Shown here: positions 6,097 to 12,314 of the stretch, in pieces
How positions within the stretch are numbered: position 1 is the first letter of the stretch
Layout of the letters: each line of letters begins with the position of its first letter
Source: Sulfidibacterium sp046706345
GTDB taxonomy: Bacteria > Bacteroidota > Bacteroidia > Bacteroidales > F082
Assembly: GCA_046706345.1 (NCBI GenBank)
Contig: JBJKPL010000156.1
Location: forward strand, 1 to 12,314
Length of the DNA: 12,314 nucleotides
Direction: 5' to 3'
The notes under the pieces: generated by a model
The model's input: the letters and a program-made list of their open reading frames with translations, nothing else
What the model was told of the DNA's origin: nothing
Databases searched by the model: none
Translations under genes and position numbers: made by a program

Positions 6097-7454
6097 TCTA
6101 TTTGTTGGATTAATTCATCGGTGGTGATCTTATCCTGATCGCCGCTGAGCATGTTCTTCAATGTAACGGTGCCGGTTTCCATTTCTTCTTCCCCGATCAG
6201 CACCACATAAGGGATCTGCTTCTGGTCGGCATACTTCATTTGCTTTTTCAGCTTGGCCGGTTCGGGATAGAGTTCCGCGGCTACGCCGGCTTCATGGAGC
6301 TTGTTAAGGATGTTCAGGGCATACGGCGTTTCCTTTTCGCCGAAATTGATCAGCAGCACTTTGGTGAGGGCACCGGCTTCGCGCGGGAAAAGGTCCAGCT
6401 CCGTGAGCACGTCAAAGATCCTGTCTGCACCAAAGGAAACGCCCACGCCGGAAACGCCGGGCATCCCGAAAATACCGGTCAGATTGTCGTAGCGACCGCC
6501 TCCGCAAATGCTGCCGATGGCGACATCCTGCGCTTTTACTTCGATAATGGCCCCGGTATAATAATTCAGTCCGCGGGCCAGGGTCTGATCAATTTCGATC
6601 GGCGCGTTCAGGTTCATGGGCTCCAGATAATCAAGGATGGTCTGAATTTCTTCGAGCCCCAGGGCCCCGTCCTGCGTTTCACCGATGAGTTGCCGGAGGC
6701 TGTTCAGCCGGGAAGTATTGTCTCCCGAAAGACGCAATACCGGTTTCAGCTTTTCGATGGCAGCATCGGAAATGTTGCGCTCGCGCAGCTCTGCAAATAC
6801 CTTTTCTTCTCCGATCTTGTCGAGCTTGTCCATGGCCATGGTGATGTCCATCATACTTTCCGGCTGGCCGATGGCCTGTGCAATACCACTCAGTATCTTC
6901 CGGTTGTTCAATTTGATGACAATGTTGATCTTCAATCGGGTGAACACCTCATCGATCACGCTGATCAGGTCCACTTCATTGAGCAGGGAATCCACACCGA
7001 TAACATCCACATCGCACTGGAAAAATTCGCGATAACGGCCTTTCTGTGGCCGGTCGGCACGCCAGACAGGCTGGATCTGATACCGTTTGAACGGGAAGAC
7101 AATTTCATTGCGGTGTTGCACGACAAAACGGGCCAGGGGAACGGTAAGATCGTACCGCAGCCCTTTTTCGCTGATCTGCGTACTGAGCTTCAGTGAGTCT
7201 TTTTCACTTAAAAATACTTCGTCGGTTTTGGCAAGAAAATCTCCGGAGTTCAGGATCTTGAACAGCAGCTTATCGCCTTCCTCCCCGTACTTCCCCAACA
7301 GGCTGGAAAGATTTTCCATGGCCGGGGTTTCGATGGGTTGGTAGCCGTATTTTTCAAAAACCTGACGAATCGTATTGAAAATGTAGTTCCTCCTGCTCAT
7401 TTCCAGGGGGCCGAAATCACGTGTTCCTTTCGGAATGGATGGTTTTTGCTCCAT
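6093..7454 (-). CDS. hisS: HisS, histidyl-tRNA synthetase
   Basis: This 453-residue class II aminoacyl-tRNA synthetase is within the normal length range. It begins with the HisRS signature PKGTRDFGP. Class II motif 2 is FKRYQIQPVWRADRPQKGRYREF (about 122-144), with the arginine that contacts ATP and histidine. The histidine-specific block LARGLNYYTGAI is at about 292-303, GGGRYDNL at 318-325, and motif 3 GVGVSFGADRI at about 336-346. The C-terminal anticodon-binding domain starts near 364 (KVLLINFGEKE). The cytoplasmic enzyme attaches histidine to tRNA-His. The start at 7454 places PKGTRDFGP at the expected N-terminal position. It appears to have its own promoter (7485-7492) and to share a transcript with hutH behind it. 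All core motifs look intact. Confidence 0.97.
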   Translation of the reverse strand: MEQKPSIPKGTRDFGPLEMSRRNYIFNTIRQVFEKYGYQPIETPAMENLSSLLGKYGEEGDKLLFKILNSGDFLAKTDEVFLSEKDSLKLSTQISEKGLRYDLTVPLARFVVQHRNEIVFPFKRYQIQPVWRADRPQKGRYREFFQCDVDVIGVDSLLNEVDLISVIDEVFTRLKINIVIKLNNRKILSGIAQAIGQPESMMDITMAMDKLDKIGEEKVFAELRERNISDAAIEKLKPVLRLSGDNTSRLNSLRQLIGETQDGALGLEEIQTILDYLEPMNLNAPIEIDQTLARGLNYYTGAIIEVKAQDVAIGSICGGGRYDNLTGIFGMPGVSGVGVSFGADRIFDVLTELDLFPREAGALTKVLLINFGEKETPYALNILNKLHEAGVAAELYPEPAKLKKQMKYADQKQIPYVVLIGEEEMETGTVTLKNMLSGDQDKITTDELIQQIE

Positions 7455-7484
7455 GCGTCTTATCTCTCAAAATGTTTTAATCTG

Positions 7485-7492
7485 CAAAAGTA
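7485..7492 (-). promoter_or_regulatory. Candidate -7 promoter element for hisS-hutH
   Basis: The minus strand reads TACTTTTG followed by C, matching TAnnTTTG. It ends 30 nt before the hisS ATG, inside the 86-nt gap after the permease gene. It suggests hisS-hutH can be transcribed independently of tgt and the permease, although readthrough is also possible. Confidence 0.5.
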
Positions 7493-7540
7493 CACAATTG
7501 ACCGTCAATTCCACTATAATTTTGACAGAATCGAGGGGGC

Positions 7541-8620
7541 TTACTTGGGCGCTTTGATGACGAGATATACGGCGATGCCGAAGAAGAAGAAATTAGGGAT
7601 CCAGGCGCCCCAGGCAGGAGACAGGTTCCCCTGGGTCGAGAAAACTGTGGTGACCTGCATCATGAGGATATAAGAAAAAGCCAGCGTGATGCCGATGCCC
7701 AGATGTAGGCCCATACCGCCCCGCAGCTTGCGGCTCGACAGGGCCATACCCATAAAAGTCAGGATGATAATGGCTGCAGGGCCCGCAATCCGCTTGTATT
7801 TCTCAATCTCGAACCGCTTGTAAACCAACGAACCTTTTTCCTTTTCGGTACGGATGAAGTTGTTGAGCTCATAAAGGTTCATTTCCCCGTAGCGATGGAC
7901 CACCTTGTATAAATCGGTGGGCTTCAGGGGTAAGGTAGTATCTTTGATGATCCCATGGGAAAGATGCTGATTTCCGGCGCTGTCGATGGTTCTGACGTAG
8001 AAATTGGAAATGATCCATTTGTTGTTGGTGGTATCCCTTTGGATGGTATTGGCCATCATTTTATAAACCAGCCTTACGCCGTCAAATTTTTCCAGTGTAA
8101 ACCGGTATCCGGTGCCCCGGTCAGCATTAAAAGATTCTACGTAGGCAAAGGTTCCGGGGCTGATCTGAACGTGCACATTGCGTTTGGTGTTTACCGGTGG
8201 TTTGTCGATGTATTTATCCGTAAACTTCCGCATGGTGATGTTGGTATGGGGGATCAGGAAATTGCCCATGTAAAACGACATCACCGCCAGGAAAGTAGCA
8301 GAGATCAGATAAGGCAACATCAGCCGCCGGAAACTGACGCCGTTGCTGAGCATGGCGATGATCTCGCTATTTCCTGCCAACCTGGAGGTAAAGAATACTA
8401 CCGAGATGAAAGTAAAAAGGTAGATAAACAGATTGATGAAATAAGGGATAAAATTTACATAGTACTGGAAGATGATCTCATGCAGCGGCGCATGGTTGTT
8501 GATGAATGCATCGATTTTCTCGGAGACATCGAAGACAATAACGATGATGATCAACAGGGCAATGGAATAGAAGAAAGTTCCCAGGAACTTTTTAATGATG
8601 TACCAATCGAGTAATTTCAT
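7541..8620 (-). CDS. LptF/LptG-family permease (YjgP/YjgQ), lipopolysaccharide export
   Basis: This 359-residue inner-membrane protein has the family's layout. It opens with MKLLDWYIIKKFLGTFFYSI leading into helix 1, with a second and third helix at about 57-80 and 103-121. A large periplasmic beta-jellyroll domain spans about 125-265. Three C-terminal helices follow (about 270-290, 302-325 and 333-355). The conserved block after helix 2, SRLAGNSEIIAMLSNGVSFRRLM, is the family's coupling-helix region, which contacts the LptB ATPase. The LptB2FG transporter pulls LPS from the inner membrane toward the LptC/A/D bridge. Whether this copy acts as F or G cannot be decided from this sequence alone, and no second copy is in the window. 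It lies 67 nt downstream of tgt and is probably cotranscribed with it. An in-frame stop just upstream fixes the start at 8620. Confidence 0.92.
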   Translation of the reverse strand: MKLLDWYIIKKFLGTFFYSIALLIIIVIVFDVSEKIDAFINNHAPLHEIIFQYYVNFIPYFINLFIYLFTFISVVFFTSRLAGNSEIIAMLSNGVSFRRLMLPYLISATFLAVMSFYMGNFLIPHTNITMRKFTDKYIDKPPVNTKRNVHVQISPGTFAYVESFNADRGTGYRFTLEKFDGVRLVYKMMANTIQRDTTNNKWIISNFYVRTIDSAGNQHLSHGIIKDTTLPLKPTDLYKVVHRYGEMNLYELNNFIRTEKEKGSLVYKRFEIEKYKRIAGPAAIIILTFMGMALSSRKLRGGMGLHLGIGITLAFSYILMMQVTTVFSTQGNLSPAWGAWIPNFFFFGIAVYLVIKAPK

Positions 8621-8687
8621 TTGTTATCGTCTTCTTTCTTAACCTGTTGCCTTTGCATCCCTAAAAATAAGAAAAACTTCAAAACCG

Positions 8688-9818
8688 CTATAGTCGCTGG
8701 CGAACCTGTTTCACCATCTTTTCTTTCCAGGAAGCGAAATCGCCTTCCAGGATATGTTTCCGGGCTTCTTCCACAAGCCACAGATAAAATGCCAGGTTGT
8801 GCTGACTGGCGATTATGCCGCCAAGAAACTCGCGCGCTGAAAACAGATGGCGCACGTAGGCCCGGCTATAGGTGGAATCCACCACCGAGGTTCCCTCGGG
8901 ATCCAGGGGACTGAAATCATTTTCCCACTTTTTATTCTTGATGTTGATGATCCCTTGTTTTGTAAAGATCATCCCGTTGCGGCCGTTGCGGGTGGGCATC
9001 ACGCAATCCATCATATCAATCCCCAGGGCGATGCTTTCCAGAATATTTTCCGGTGTGCCTACGCCCATGAGATAACGGGGTTTGTCTTGGGGAAGTATAT
9101 TGCAGACCAGTTCGGTCATTTCATACATGGTTTCATGAGGTTCTCCCACCGACAGCCCGCCGATGGCATTTCCTTCGGCACCATAACCTGCAATTTCCTC
9201 TGCAGAGCGGATCCTCAAATCGCGAAACGTACTGCCCTGAACGATGGGGAACAGGCTTTGATGATAACCGTATTTTGGTTCGGTTTCCCGATACCGGTCA
9301 AAACAACGTTGAAGCCAGTGGTGGGTGATCTCCAACGATTTTTGGGCATATTCGTAATCACAGGGATAAGGGGTGCATTCATCGAAGGCCATCATGATGT
9401 CTGAACCCAGACTACGCTGGGTGTCGATGACAGTTTCCGGTGTGAATTTATGTTTGGAACCGTCAATATGGGACCGAAAAAGTACGCCCGATTCATCCAG
9501 CTTCCGCGTCCCCGAAAGGGAATACACCTGGTATCCGCCGCTGTCGGTCAGGATGGCGCCGTCCCAGGCATTGAATTTATGCAAACCGCCGGCAGCTTCA
9601 ATGATTTTCGTTCCCGGCCTCAGGTAGAGATGATAGGTGTTTCCCAAAATGATCTGAGCCCGGATGTCTTCCTTCACTGCGTTGATGTGGATCCCCTTCA
9701 CCGAACCTACCGTTCCCACCGGCATAAAAATAGGCGTCCTGATCTTTCCGTGGCCGGTGATCATCTCACCGGCCCGTGCCGCCGTTTGGGAATCTGTCTT
9801 CTCTACACTGAATTGCAT
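8688..9818 (-). CDS. tgt: Tgt, queuine tRNA-guanine transglycosylase
   Basis: This 376-residue TIM-barrel enzyme exchanges guanine-34 in tRNAs for His, Asn, Asp and Tyr with the queuosine precursor preQ1. Conserved blocks are present in order: TPIFMPVGTVGSVKG (28-42), ILGNTYHLYLRPG (57-69), LTDSGGYQVYSL with the general-base Asp92, MMAFDEC with Asp146, GGLSVGEP, and IDMMDCVMPTRNGRNG with the nucleophile Asp271. The C-terminal zinc site is abnormal. Aligned without gaps to the E. coli stretch DPECDCYTC, the three cysteine positions here are Gly309, Ser311 and Asp314, and only the histidine (His340, in SQHNL) remains. The surrounding sequence is otherwise well conserved, so the gene does not look decayed; I recall similar Tgt sequences in other Bacteroidota. 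It has its own -7 element upstream and leads the tgt-permease pair. Confidence 0.96.
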   Translation of the reverse strand: MQFSVEKTDSQTAARAGEMITGHGKIRTPIFMPVGTVGSVKGIHINAVKEDIRAQIILGNTYHLYLRPGTKIIEAAGGLHKFNAWDGAILTDSGGYQVYSLSGTRKLDESGVLFRSHIDGSKHKFTPETVIDTQRSLGSDIMMAFDECTPYPCDYEYAQKSLEITHHWLQRCFDRYRETEPKYGYHQSLFPIVQGSTFRDLRIRSAEEIAGYGAEGNAIGGLSVGEPHETMYEMTELVCNILPQDKPRYLMGVGTPENILESIALGIDMMDCVMPTRNGRNGMIFTKQGIINIKNKKWENDFSPLDPEGTSVVDSTYSRAYVRHLFSAREFLGGIIASQHNLAFYLWLVEEARKHILEGDFASWKEKMVKQVRQRL

Positions 9819-9838
9819 GCCTGCGTTAAAAATTTGGG

Positions 9839-9846
9839 CAAAGATA
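9839..9846 (-). promoter_or_regulatory. Candidate -7 promoter element for tgt
   Basis: The minus strand reads TATCTTTG followed by C, matching TAnnTTTG. It ends 20 nt before the tgt ATG. No clear -33 element is seen. Confidence 0.55.
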
Positions 9847-9885
9847 GCGGAAAAGCGTCATTTGTTCATAAAAAGAAAGCCCACA

Positions 9886-9914
9886 TTTTCATATCCCCGC
9901 CAGGGGAATGAAAA
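9886..9914. repeat. Inverted repeat between tgt and the glycosyltransferase gene
   Basis: The left arm TTTTCAT-A-TCCCC (9886-9898) pairs with the right arm GGGGAATGAAAA (9903-9914) around the 4-nt loop GCCA. There are twelve base pairs and one bulged A at 9893. No T tract follows on either strand, so it is not a standard intrinsic terminator. It lies between the two divergent promoters, where it could act as a protein-binding site or an insulating hairpin. Confidence 0.6.
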
Positions 9915-9970
9915 GCGGCAAAAAAGGCATCTGTTCTAAAGAATAGAAATTTAATACTCCGGACCCGAAG

Positions 9971-10000
9971 TCGGGCAAAAATTTCAATATTTTTGCCCGA
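9971..10000. repeat. Perfect 12-bp inverted repeat overlapping the glycosyltransferase promoter
   Basis: TCGGGCAAAAAT (9971-9982) and ATTTTTGCCCGA (9989-10000) are exact reverse complements around the 6-nt loop TTCAAT. The right arm contains most of the -7 element at 9988-9995. The left arm's TCGGG can also pair with CCCGA just upstream (9964-9968), giving two exclusive pairings. A repressor or activator binding here would sit directly on the promoter. Alternatively it is a hairpin in a transcript reading in from further upstream. Confidence 0.65.
9988..9995 (+). promoter_or_regulatory. Candidate -7 promoter element for the glycosyltransferase-sigma operon
   Basis: TATTTTTG followed by C matches TAnnTTTG and lies 20 nt before the ATG at 10016. 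It is embedded in the right arm of a perfect inverted repeat. There is no convincing -33 element. Confidence 0.55.
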
Positions 10001-10015
10001 ATAACCCTGTTATGT

Positions 10016-11143
10016 ATGACCGATTTTAGTACGCTTCAGATTTCCGTTTCCGCTGTTTTGCTGCTCAGTTTAGTTTTCCAGCTGGCCTATTATTGGATCG
10101 TTTTTTCAAAGCTGGCTTTCTCGGGCAAAAAAGCAGAAAATCCTCCTAGCGATCTTCCGCCTGTTTCGGTCGTCATTGCTGCACACAACGAATATCATCA
10201 CCTGAAGGAAAATCTGCCCTCCATCCTGGAACAGGACTACCCGAATTTTGAAGTGGTGCTCGTAAATCATGCCTCCAATGATGAAACCAGCTCGTTGATG
10301 AAAGAGCTGGGCCTGAAATACAAAACCTTAAAAGTCATCACCATCGAAAGGGACCTGAACTTTTTCCACGGAAAGAAATTCCCCCTGTCCATTGGCATCA
10401 AATCGGCAGCAAACAGCCTGTTGCTGCTGACCGATGCGGATTGTAAACCGGCATCACCCTTGTGGATCCGGAAAATGGCCGCCAACTATACGGAACAAAC
10501 CGAAGTATTGCTGGGTTACGGACCCTATGAAACAGAGAAAAGCTTCCTGAACCGGCTCATCCGGTATGATACGTTTCTGGTGGCCATGCAGTATCTTAGC
10601 TTTGCCATGAAAGGATTTCCTTATATGGGCGTCGGTCGCAACCTCTCCTACCGGAAAGAACTGTTTTTCAAACAGAAAGGTTTTATCTCGCACTATACCA
10701 TCGCCTCCGGCGACGACGACCTGTTCATCAGTGCCGTAGCCACGAAGAAAAACACCCGGGTAGAGCTTTCGCCGGAATCTTTTGTTTATTCCGAGCCCAA
10801 ACATAGTTTCAAGGCCTGGTTGACGCAAAAACGACGCCACCTGTCCACGGGAAAGCACTACAAGAAGAAGGTCAAATTCATGCTGGGTTCTTACGGCCTC
10901 AGCCTCATCACCTTTTACCTCTCACTGCTGTTTTTGCTCATCACCTGGCAGTTGCCGTACATCGCTGCGGGGGCCTGGCTGCTACGCCTGATCACCCAGC
11001 TGATCATTCACAAAAATATCCTGAAACGGTTGAACGAAAAACATTTGTTGTTATTTTCGCTTGTATGGGAACCTGTGCATGCCTTGATCCTCCCGCTGGT
11101 CGGATTGACAGGCCTTAGAAGCAAAGACTCAAAATGGGAATAA
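10016..11143 (+). CDS. Membrane-bound family 2 glycosyltransferase
   Basis: This 375-residue protein has an N-terminal membrane helix (about 8-32), then a GT-A catalytic domain of glycosyltransferase family 2. Recognisable parts are the nucleotide-binding start PVSVVIAAHNEYHHLKENL (about 49-67), the metal-binding DAD motif (LTDADC, 138-143), the acceptor-site acidic block SGDDDLFI (231-238), and QKRRHL (271-276) in the position of the family's Q/R-x-x-R-W motif. C-terminal helices follow (about 291-312, 316-334 and 345-365). Enzymes of this layout transfer a sugar from a nucleotide donor to a lipid or polysaccharide acceptor at the inner membrane. Neither the sugar nor the acceptor can be told from sequence. 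The next gene, a sigma factor, overlaps its last 10 nt, so the two are translationally linked. No other polysaccharide genes are nearby. Confidence 0.9.
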   Translation: MTDFSTLQISVSAVLLLSLVFQLAYYWIVFSKLAFSGKKAENPPSDLPPVSVVIAAHNEYHHLKENLPSILEQDYPNFEVVLVNHASNDETSSLMKELGLKYKTLKVITIERDLNFFHGKKFPLSIGIKSAANSLLLLTDADCKPASPLWIRKMAANYTEQTEVLLGYGPYETEKSFLNRLIRYDTFLVAMQYLSFAMKGFPYMGVGRNLSYRKELFFKQKGFISHYTIASGDDDLFISAVATKKNTRVELSPESFVYSEPKHSFKAWLTQKRRHLSTGKHYKKKVKFMLGSYGLSLITFYLSLLFLLITWQLPYIAAGAWLLRLITQLIIHKNILKRLNEKHLLLFSLVWEPVHALILPLVGLTGLRSKDSKWE

Positions 11144-11742
11144 AAACAAATCTTACGCCGAAAGGAAAACGGGATTACAAGCTGATTCAAAGGGCGTTGA
11201 ATGAGGGCGATCAAAAAGCATACGCCGAATTACTGAAACATTACCGCGATCCTTTGTATTTCAGGATGCTGAAAATGACCAAAAATCCTGATGATGCGGA
11301 AGATCTGACCATTGAAGCCTTTGCCAAAGCCTTTAAGAGCCTCGACCAGTATACGCCGGATTATGCTTTCAGCACCTGGCTTTTTGCCATTGCTACCAAC
11401 CATGCCATCGATTTTTCCCGCAATCAAAGCCGGGACAGTCTTACCAACAAAAACGGCCGCATTGGCCCAACAGAAAAAAGCCGGCCTTCCAAGACCGTGT
11501 CGGAAGCCCCTGGACCTGAGGAGCTCTTCATTCGGTCTCAGAAAGTTGAAATGATCCATGAAGTCGTGGATAAGCTGAAACCCCATTACAAAAAACTCAT
11601 TGAACTCCGCTATTTCAAAGAATACTCTTACGAGGAAATCGTGCAGGAGCTGGAGTTGCCCCTGGGAACCATTAAAGCCCAGCTCTTCCGTGCCCGCGAA
11701 CTGCTGTTCAACATCCTCAGCAACGCGAAAGAACGACCTTAG
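11134..11742 (+). CDS. ECF-type RNA polymerase sigma factor
   Basis: This 202-residue protein has only sigma regions 2 and 4, the layout of extracytoplasmic-function sigma factors. Region 2 spans about 24-95, with HYRDPLYFRMLKMTKNPDDAEDLTIEAF and the promoter-melting/recognition block FSTWLFAIATNHAIDFSRN. Region 4 spans about 139-192, with the helix-turn-helix YSYEEIVQELELPLGTIKAQLFRARELL. The linker (about 100-135) is rather long and rich in charged residues and prolines. Such factors redirect RNA polymerase to a small regulon, usually under control of an anti-sigma factor. None is encoded next to it: the downstream gene is convergent. The ATG at 11134 lies inside the end of the glycosyltransferase gene (10-nt overlap). 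The regulon and the signal are unknown. Confidence 0.93.
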   Translation: MGIKTNLTPKGKRDYKLIQRALNEGDQKAYAELLKHYRDPLYFRMLKMTKNPDDAEDLTIEAFAKAFKSLDQYTPDYAFSTWLFAIATNHAIDFSRNQSRDSLTNKNGRIGPTEKSRPSKTVSEAPGPEELFIRSQKVEMIHEVVDKLKPHYKKLIELRYFKEYSYEEIVQELELPLGTIKAQLFRARELLFNILSNAKERP

Positions 11743-11753
11743 AAGATTGGGCC

Positions 11754-12314
11754 TTAAAATTTATAATACAATCCGGCATTGAAAGAATAGGTGTCAAAAA
11801 GTCCCGAGTCAAAACGCAGGGCCATGATATCGGAATCCACATTCAAATCGATTCTCAGCGCCCCGGTAACTTTGATCAGGATCCCTGCCGTGGCGGCCAG
11901 GGTCAGTTCTTTGAAATTGGGGATCGTGGGTTGGGGATAGTGATAAAAGATGTAGTTGAAGCCTGCATCGAGTTTGGGGCTCACCACATGATCCTCACGG
12001 AAAACATATTCGAACTGCAAGGGGATGGTAAGGAGCGAAAACTTCTCATAGGTCTCATTGCCGGGAAACCTGTAATAAAGCAATCCTGTTTTAATGGCAA
12101 GCCCTTTATTGGCCCGCGGAAGCCGCAAATATAGAAGACCGCCGTACTGTGCCAAAAACCGGTACTTTCCCGGTGCACTTTTTAAGTGTTTCATCCCCCC
12201 TTCCAGTTCCACCGCCAGCTGAATGGAAGGTTCCCGGTAAAAGACCCGGTAGCAGCTGTCACCGCACATCAGCTGATTGTATCTTTTTGTCAGCCGGATC
12301 AGCTCATTAAATCC
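11754..12314 (-). CDS. Outer-membrane beta-barrel protein (C-terminal part, cut by window edge)
   Basis: The reading frame is open from the stop at 11754 to the right window edge, about 186 codons. The first internal ATG, at 12269, is preceded by 15 in-frame codons without a stop (GFNELIRLTKRYNQL), so the true start is outside. The visible part opens with a short helical segment, including CGDSC, then shows alternating strands of a small barrel: PSIQLAVELEGG, YGGLLYLRLP, LAIKTGLLYYRF, FSLLTIPLQFEYVF, VSPKLDAGFNYIFY, LTLAATAGILIKV and LRIDLNVDSDI. It ends in the outer-membrane signature FNAGLYYKF with terminal Phe. This resembles Bacteroidota outer-membrane beta-barrel families in which a soluble N-terminal region precedes an 8- to 10-strand barrel. 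No specific function can be given. It converges on the sigma factor gene with 11 nt between stop codons. Confidence 0.75.
   Translation of the reverse strand, partial: GFNELIRLTKRYNQLMCGDSCYRVFYREPSIQLAVELEGGMKHLKSAPGKYRFLAQYGGLLYLRLPRANKGLAIKTGLLYYRFPGNETYEKFSLLTIPLQFEYVFREDHVVSPKLDAGFNYIFYHYPQPTIPNFKELTLAATAGILIKVTGALRIDLNVDSDIMALRFDSGLFDTYSFNAGLYYKF

Noticed and set aside
6240..7196. Plus-strand open frame of 318 codons opposite hisS
   Set aside because: hisS on the other strand has all class II synthetase motifs; this antisense frame has no family features.
7955..8614. Plus-strand open frame of 219 codons opposite the Lpt permease gene
   Set aside because: It is antisense to a gene with clear membrane topology and family motifs; the protein is low-complexity and unrecognisable.
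10012..10029. Five-codon frame starting 4 nt before the glycosyltransferase ATG and overlapping it
   Set aside because: It is too short to distinguish from chance, since ATG-rich starts often create such overlaps.
12267..12269. ATG at 12269 as the start of the right-edge beta-barrel gene
   Set aside because: The frame stays open for 15 more codons to the window edge and the upstream residues continue the protein's pattern, so the gene is partial.
1..12314. CRISPR array, transposon, prophage, tRNA or rRNA
   Set aside because: No regularly spaced repeats, transposase or integrase genes, terminal repeats, or tRNA/rRNA-like sequences were seen by eye.

Overview
The window looks like a chromosomal segment of a member of the Bacteroidota, most likely class Bacteroidia. 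Three things point there. First, gene content: a BtuB receptor paired with a DUF5074/BtuG-like surface lipoprotein, and a tRNA-guanine transglycosylase of the type I recall from this phylum. Second, start codons lack Shine-Dalgarno sequences. Third, six separate gene starts are preceded by the phylum's characteristic -7 promoter element TAnnTTTG, each time followed by C. Nothing suggests a mobile element, prophage, CRISPR array, tRNA or rRNA. Most genes are on the minus strand.

Layout from left to right. (1) At 1-308 (minus) lies the N-terminal third of pdxA (vitamin B6 synthesis), cut by the window edge. (2) At 519-3603 (minus) is a two-gene vitamin B12 uptake operon: btuB, an outer-membrane TonB-dependent receptor, then 4 nt later a btuG-like beta-propeller lipoprotein. 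The operon is preceded by a clear cobalamin riboswitch (about 3901-4050) and an unusually long (about 300 nt) stretch between aptamer and start codon. (3) At 4204-4539 (plus) a small thioredoxin-fold protein is transcribed divergently from the B12 operon. (4) At 4557-7454 (minus) lie hisS (histidyl-tRNA synthetase) and, 15 nt downstream, hutH (histidine ammonia-lyase), a probable transcription unit that charges and degrades the same amino acid. (5) At 7541-9818 (minus) are tgt (queuosine tRNA modification) and an LptF/LptG-family LPS-export permease. (6) At 10016-11742 (plus) a membrane-bound family 2 glycosyltransferase overlaps by 10 nt an ECF-type sigma factor. Their divergent promoter region with tgt holds two strong inverted repeats. 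(7) At 11754-12314 (minus) is the C-terminal part of an outer-membrane beta-barrel protein that runs off the window.

Functionally this is mostly core metabolism and envelope biology. The B12 uptake locus is the one coherent multi-component system: riboswitch, receptor and surface binding lipoprotein. I saw no clear evidence of an undescribed multi-gene system. The best leads are the loss of the canonical zinc ligands in Tgt, the complex leader between the riboswitch and btuB, the hisS-hutH pairing, and the palindromes between tgt and the glycosyltransferase/sigma pair.
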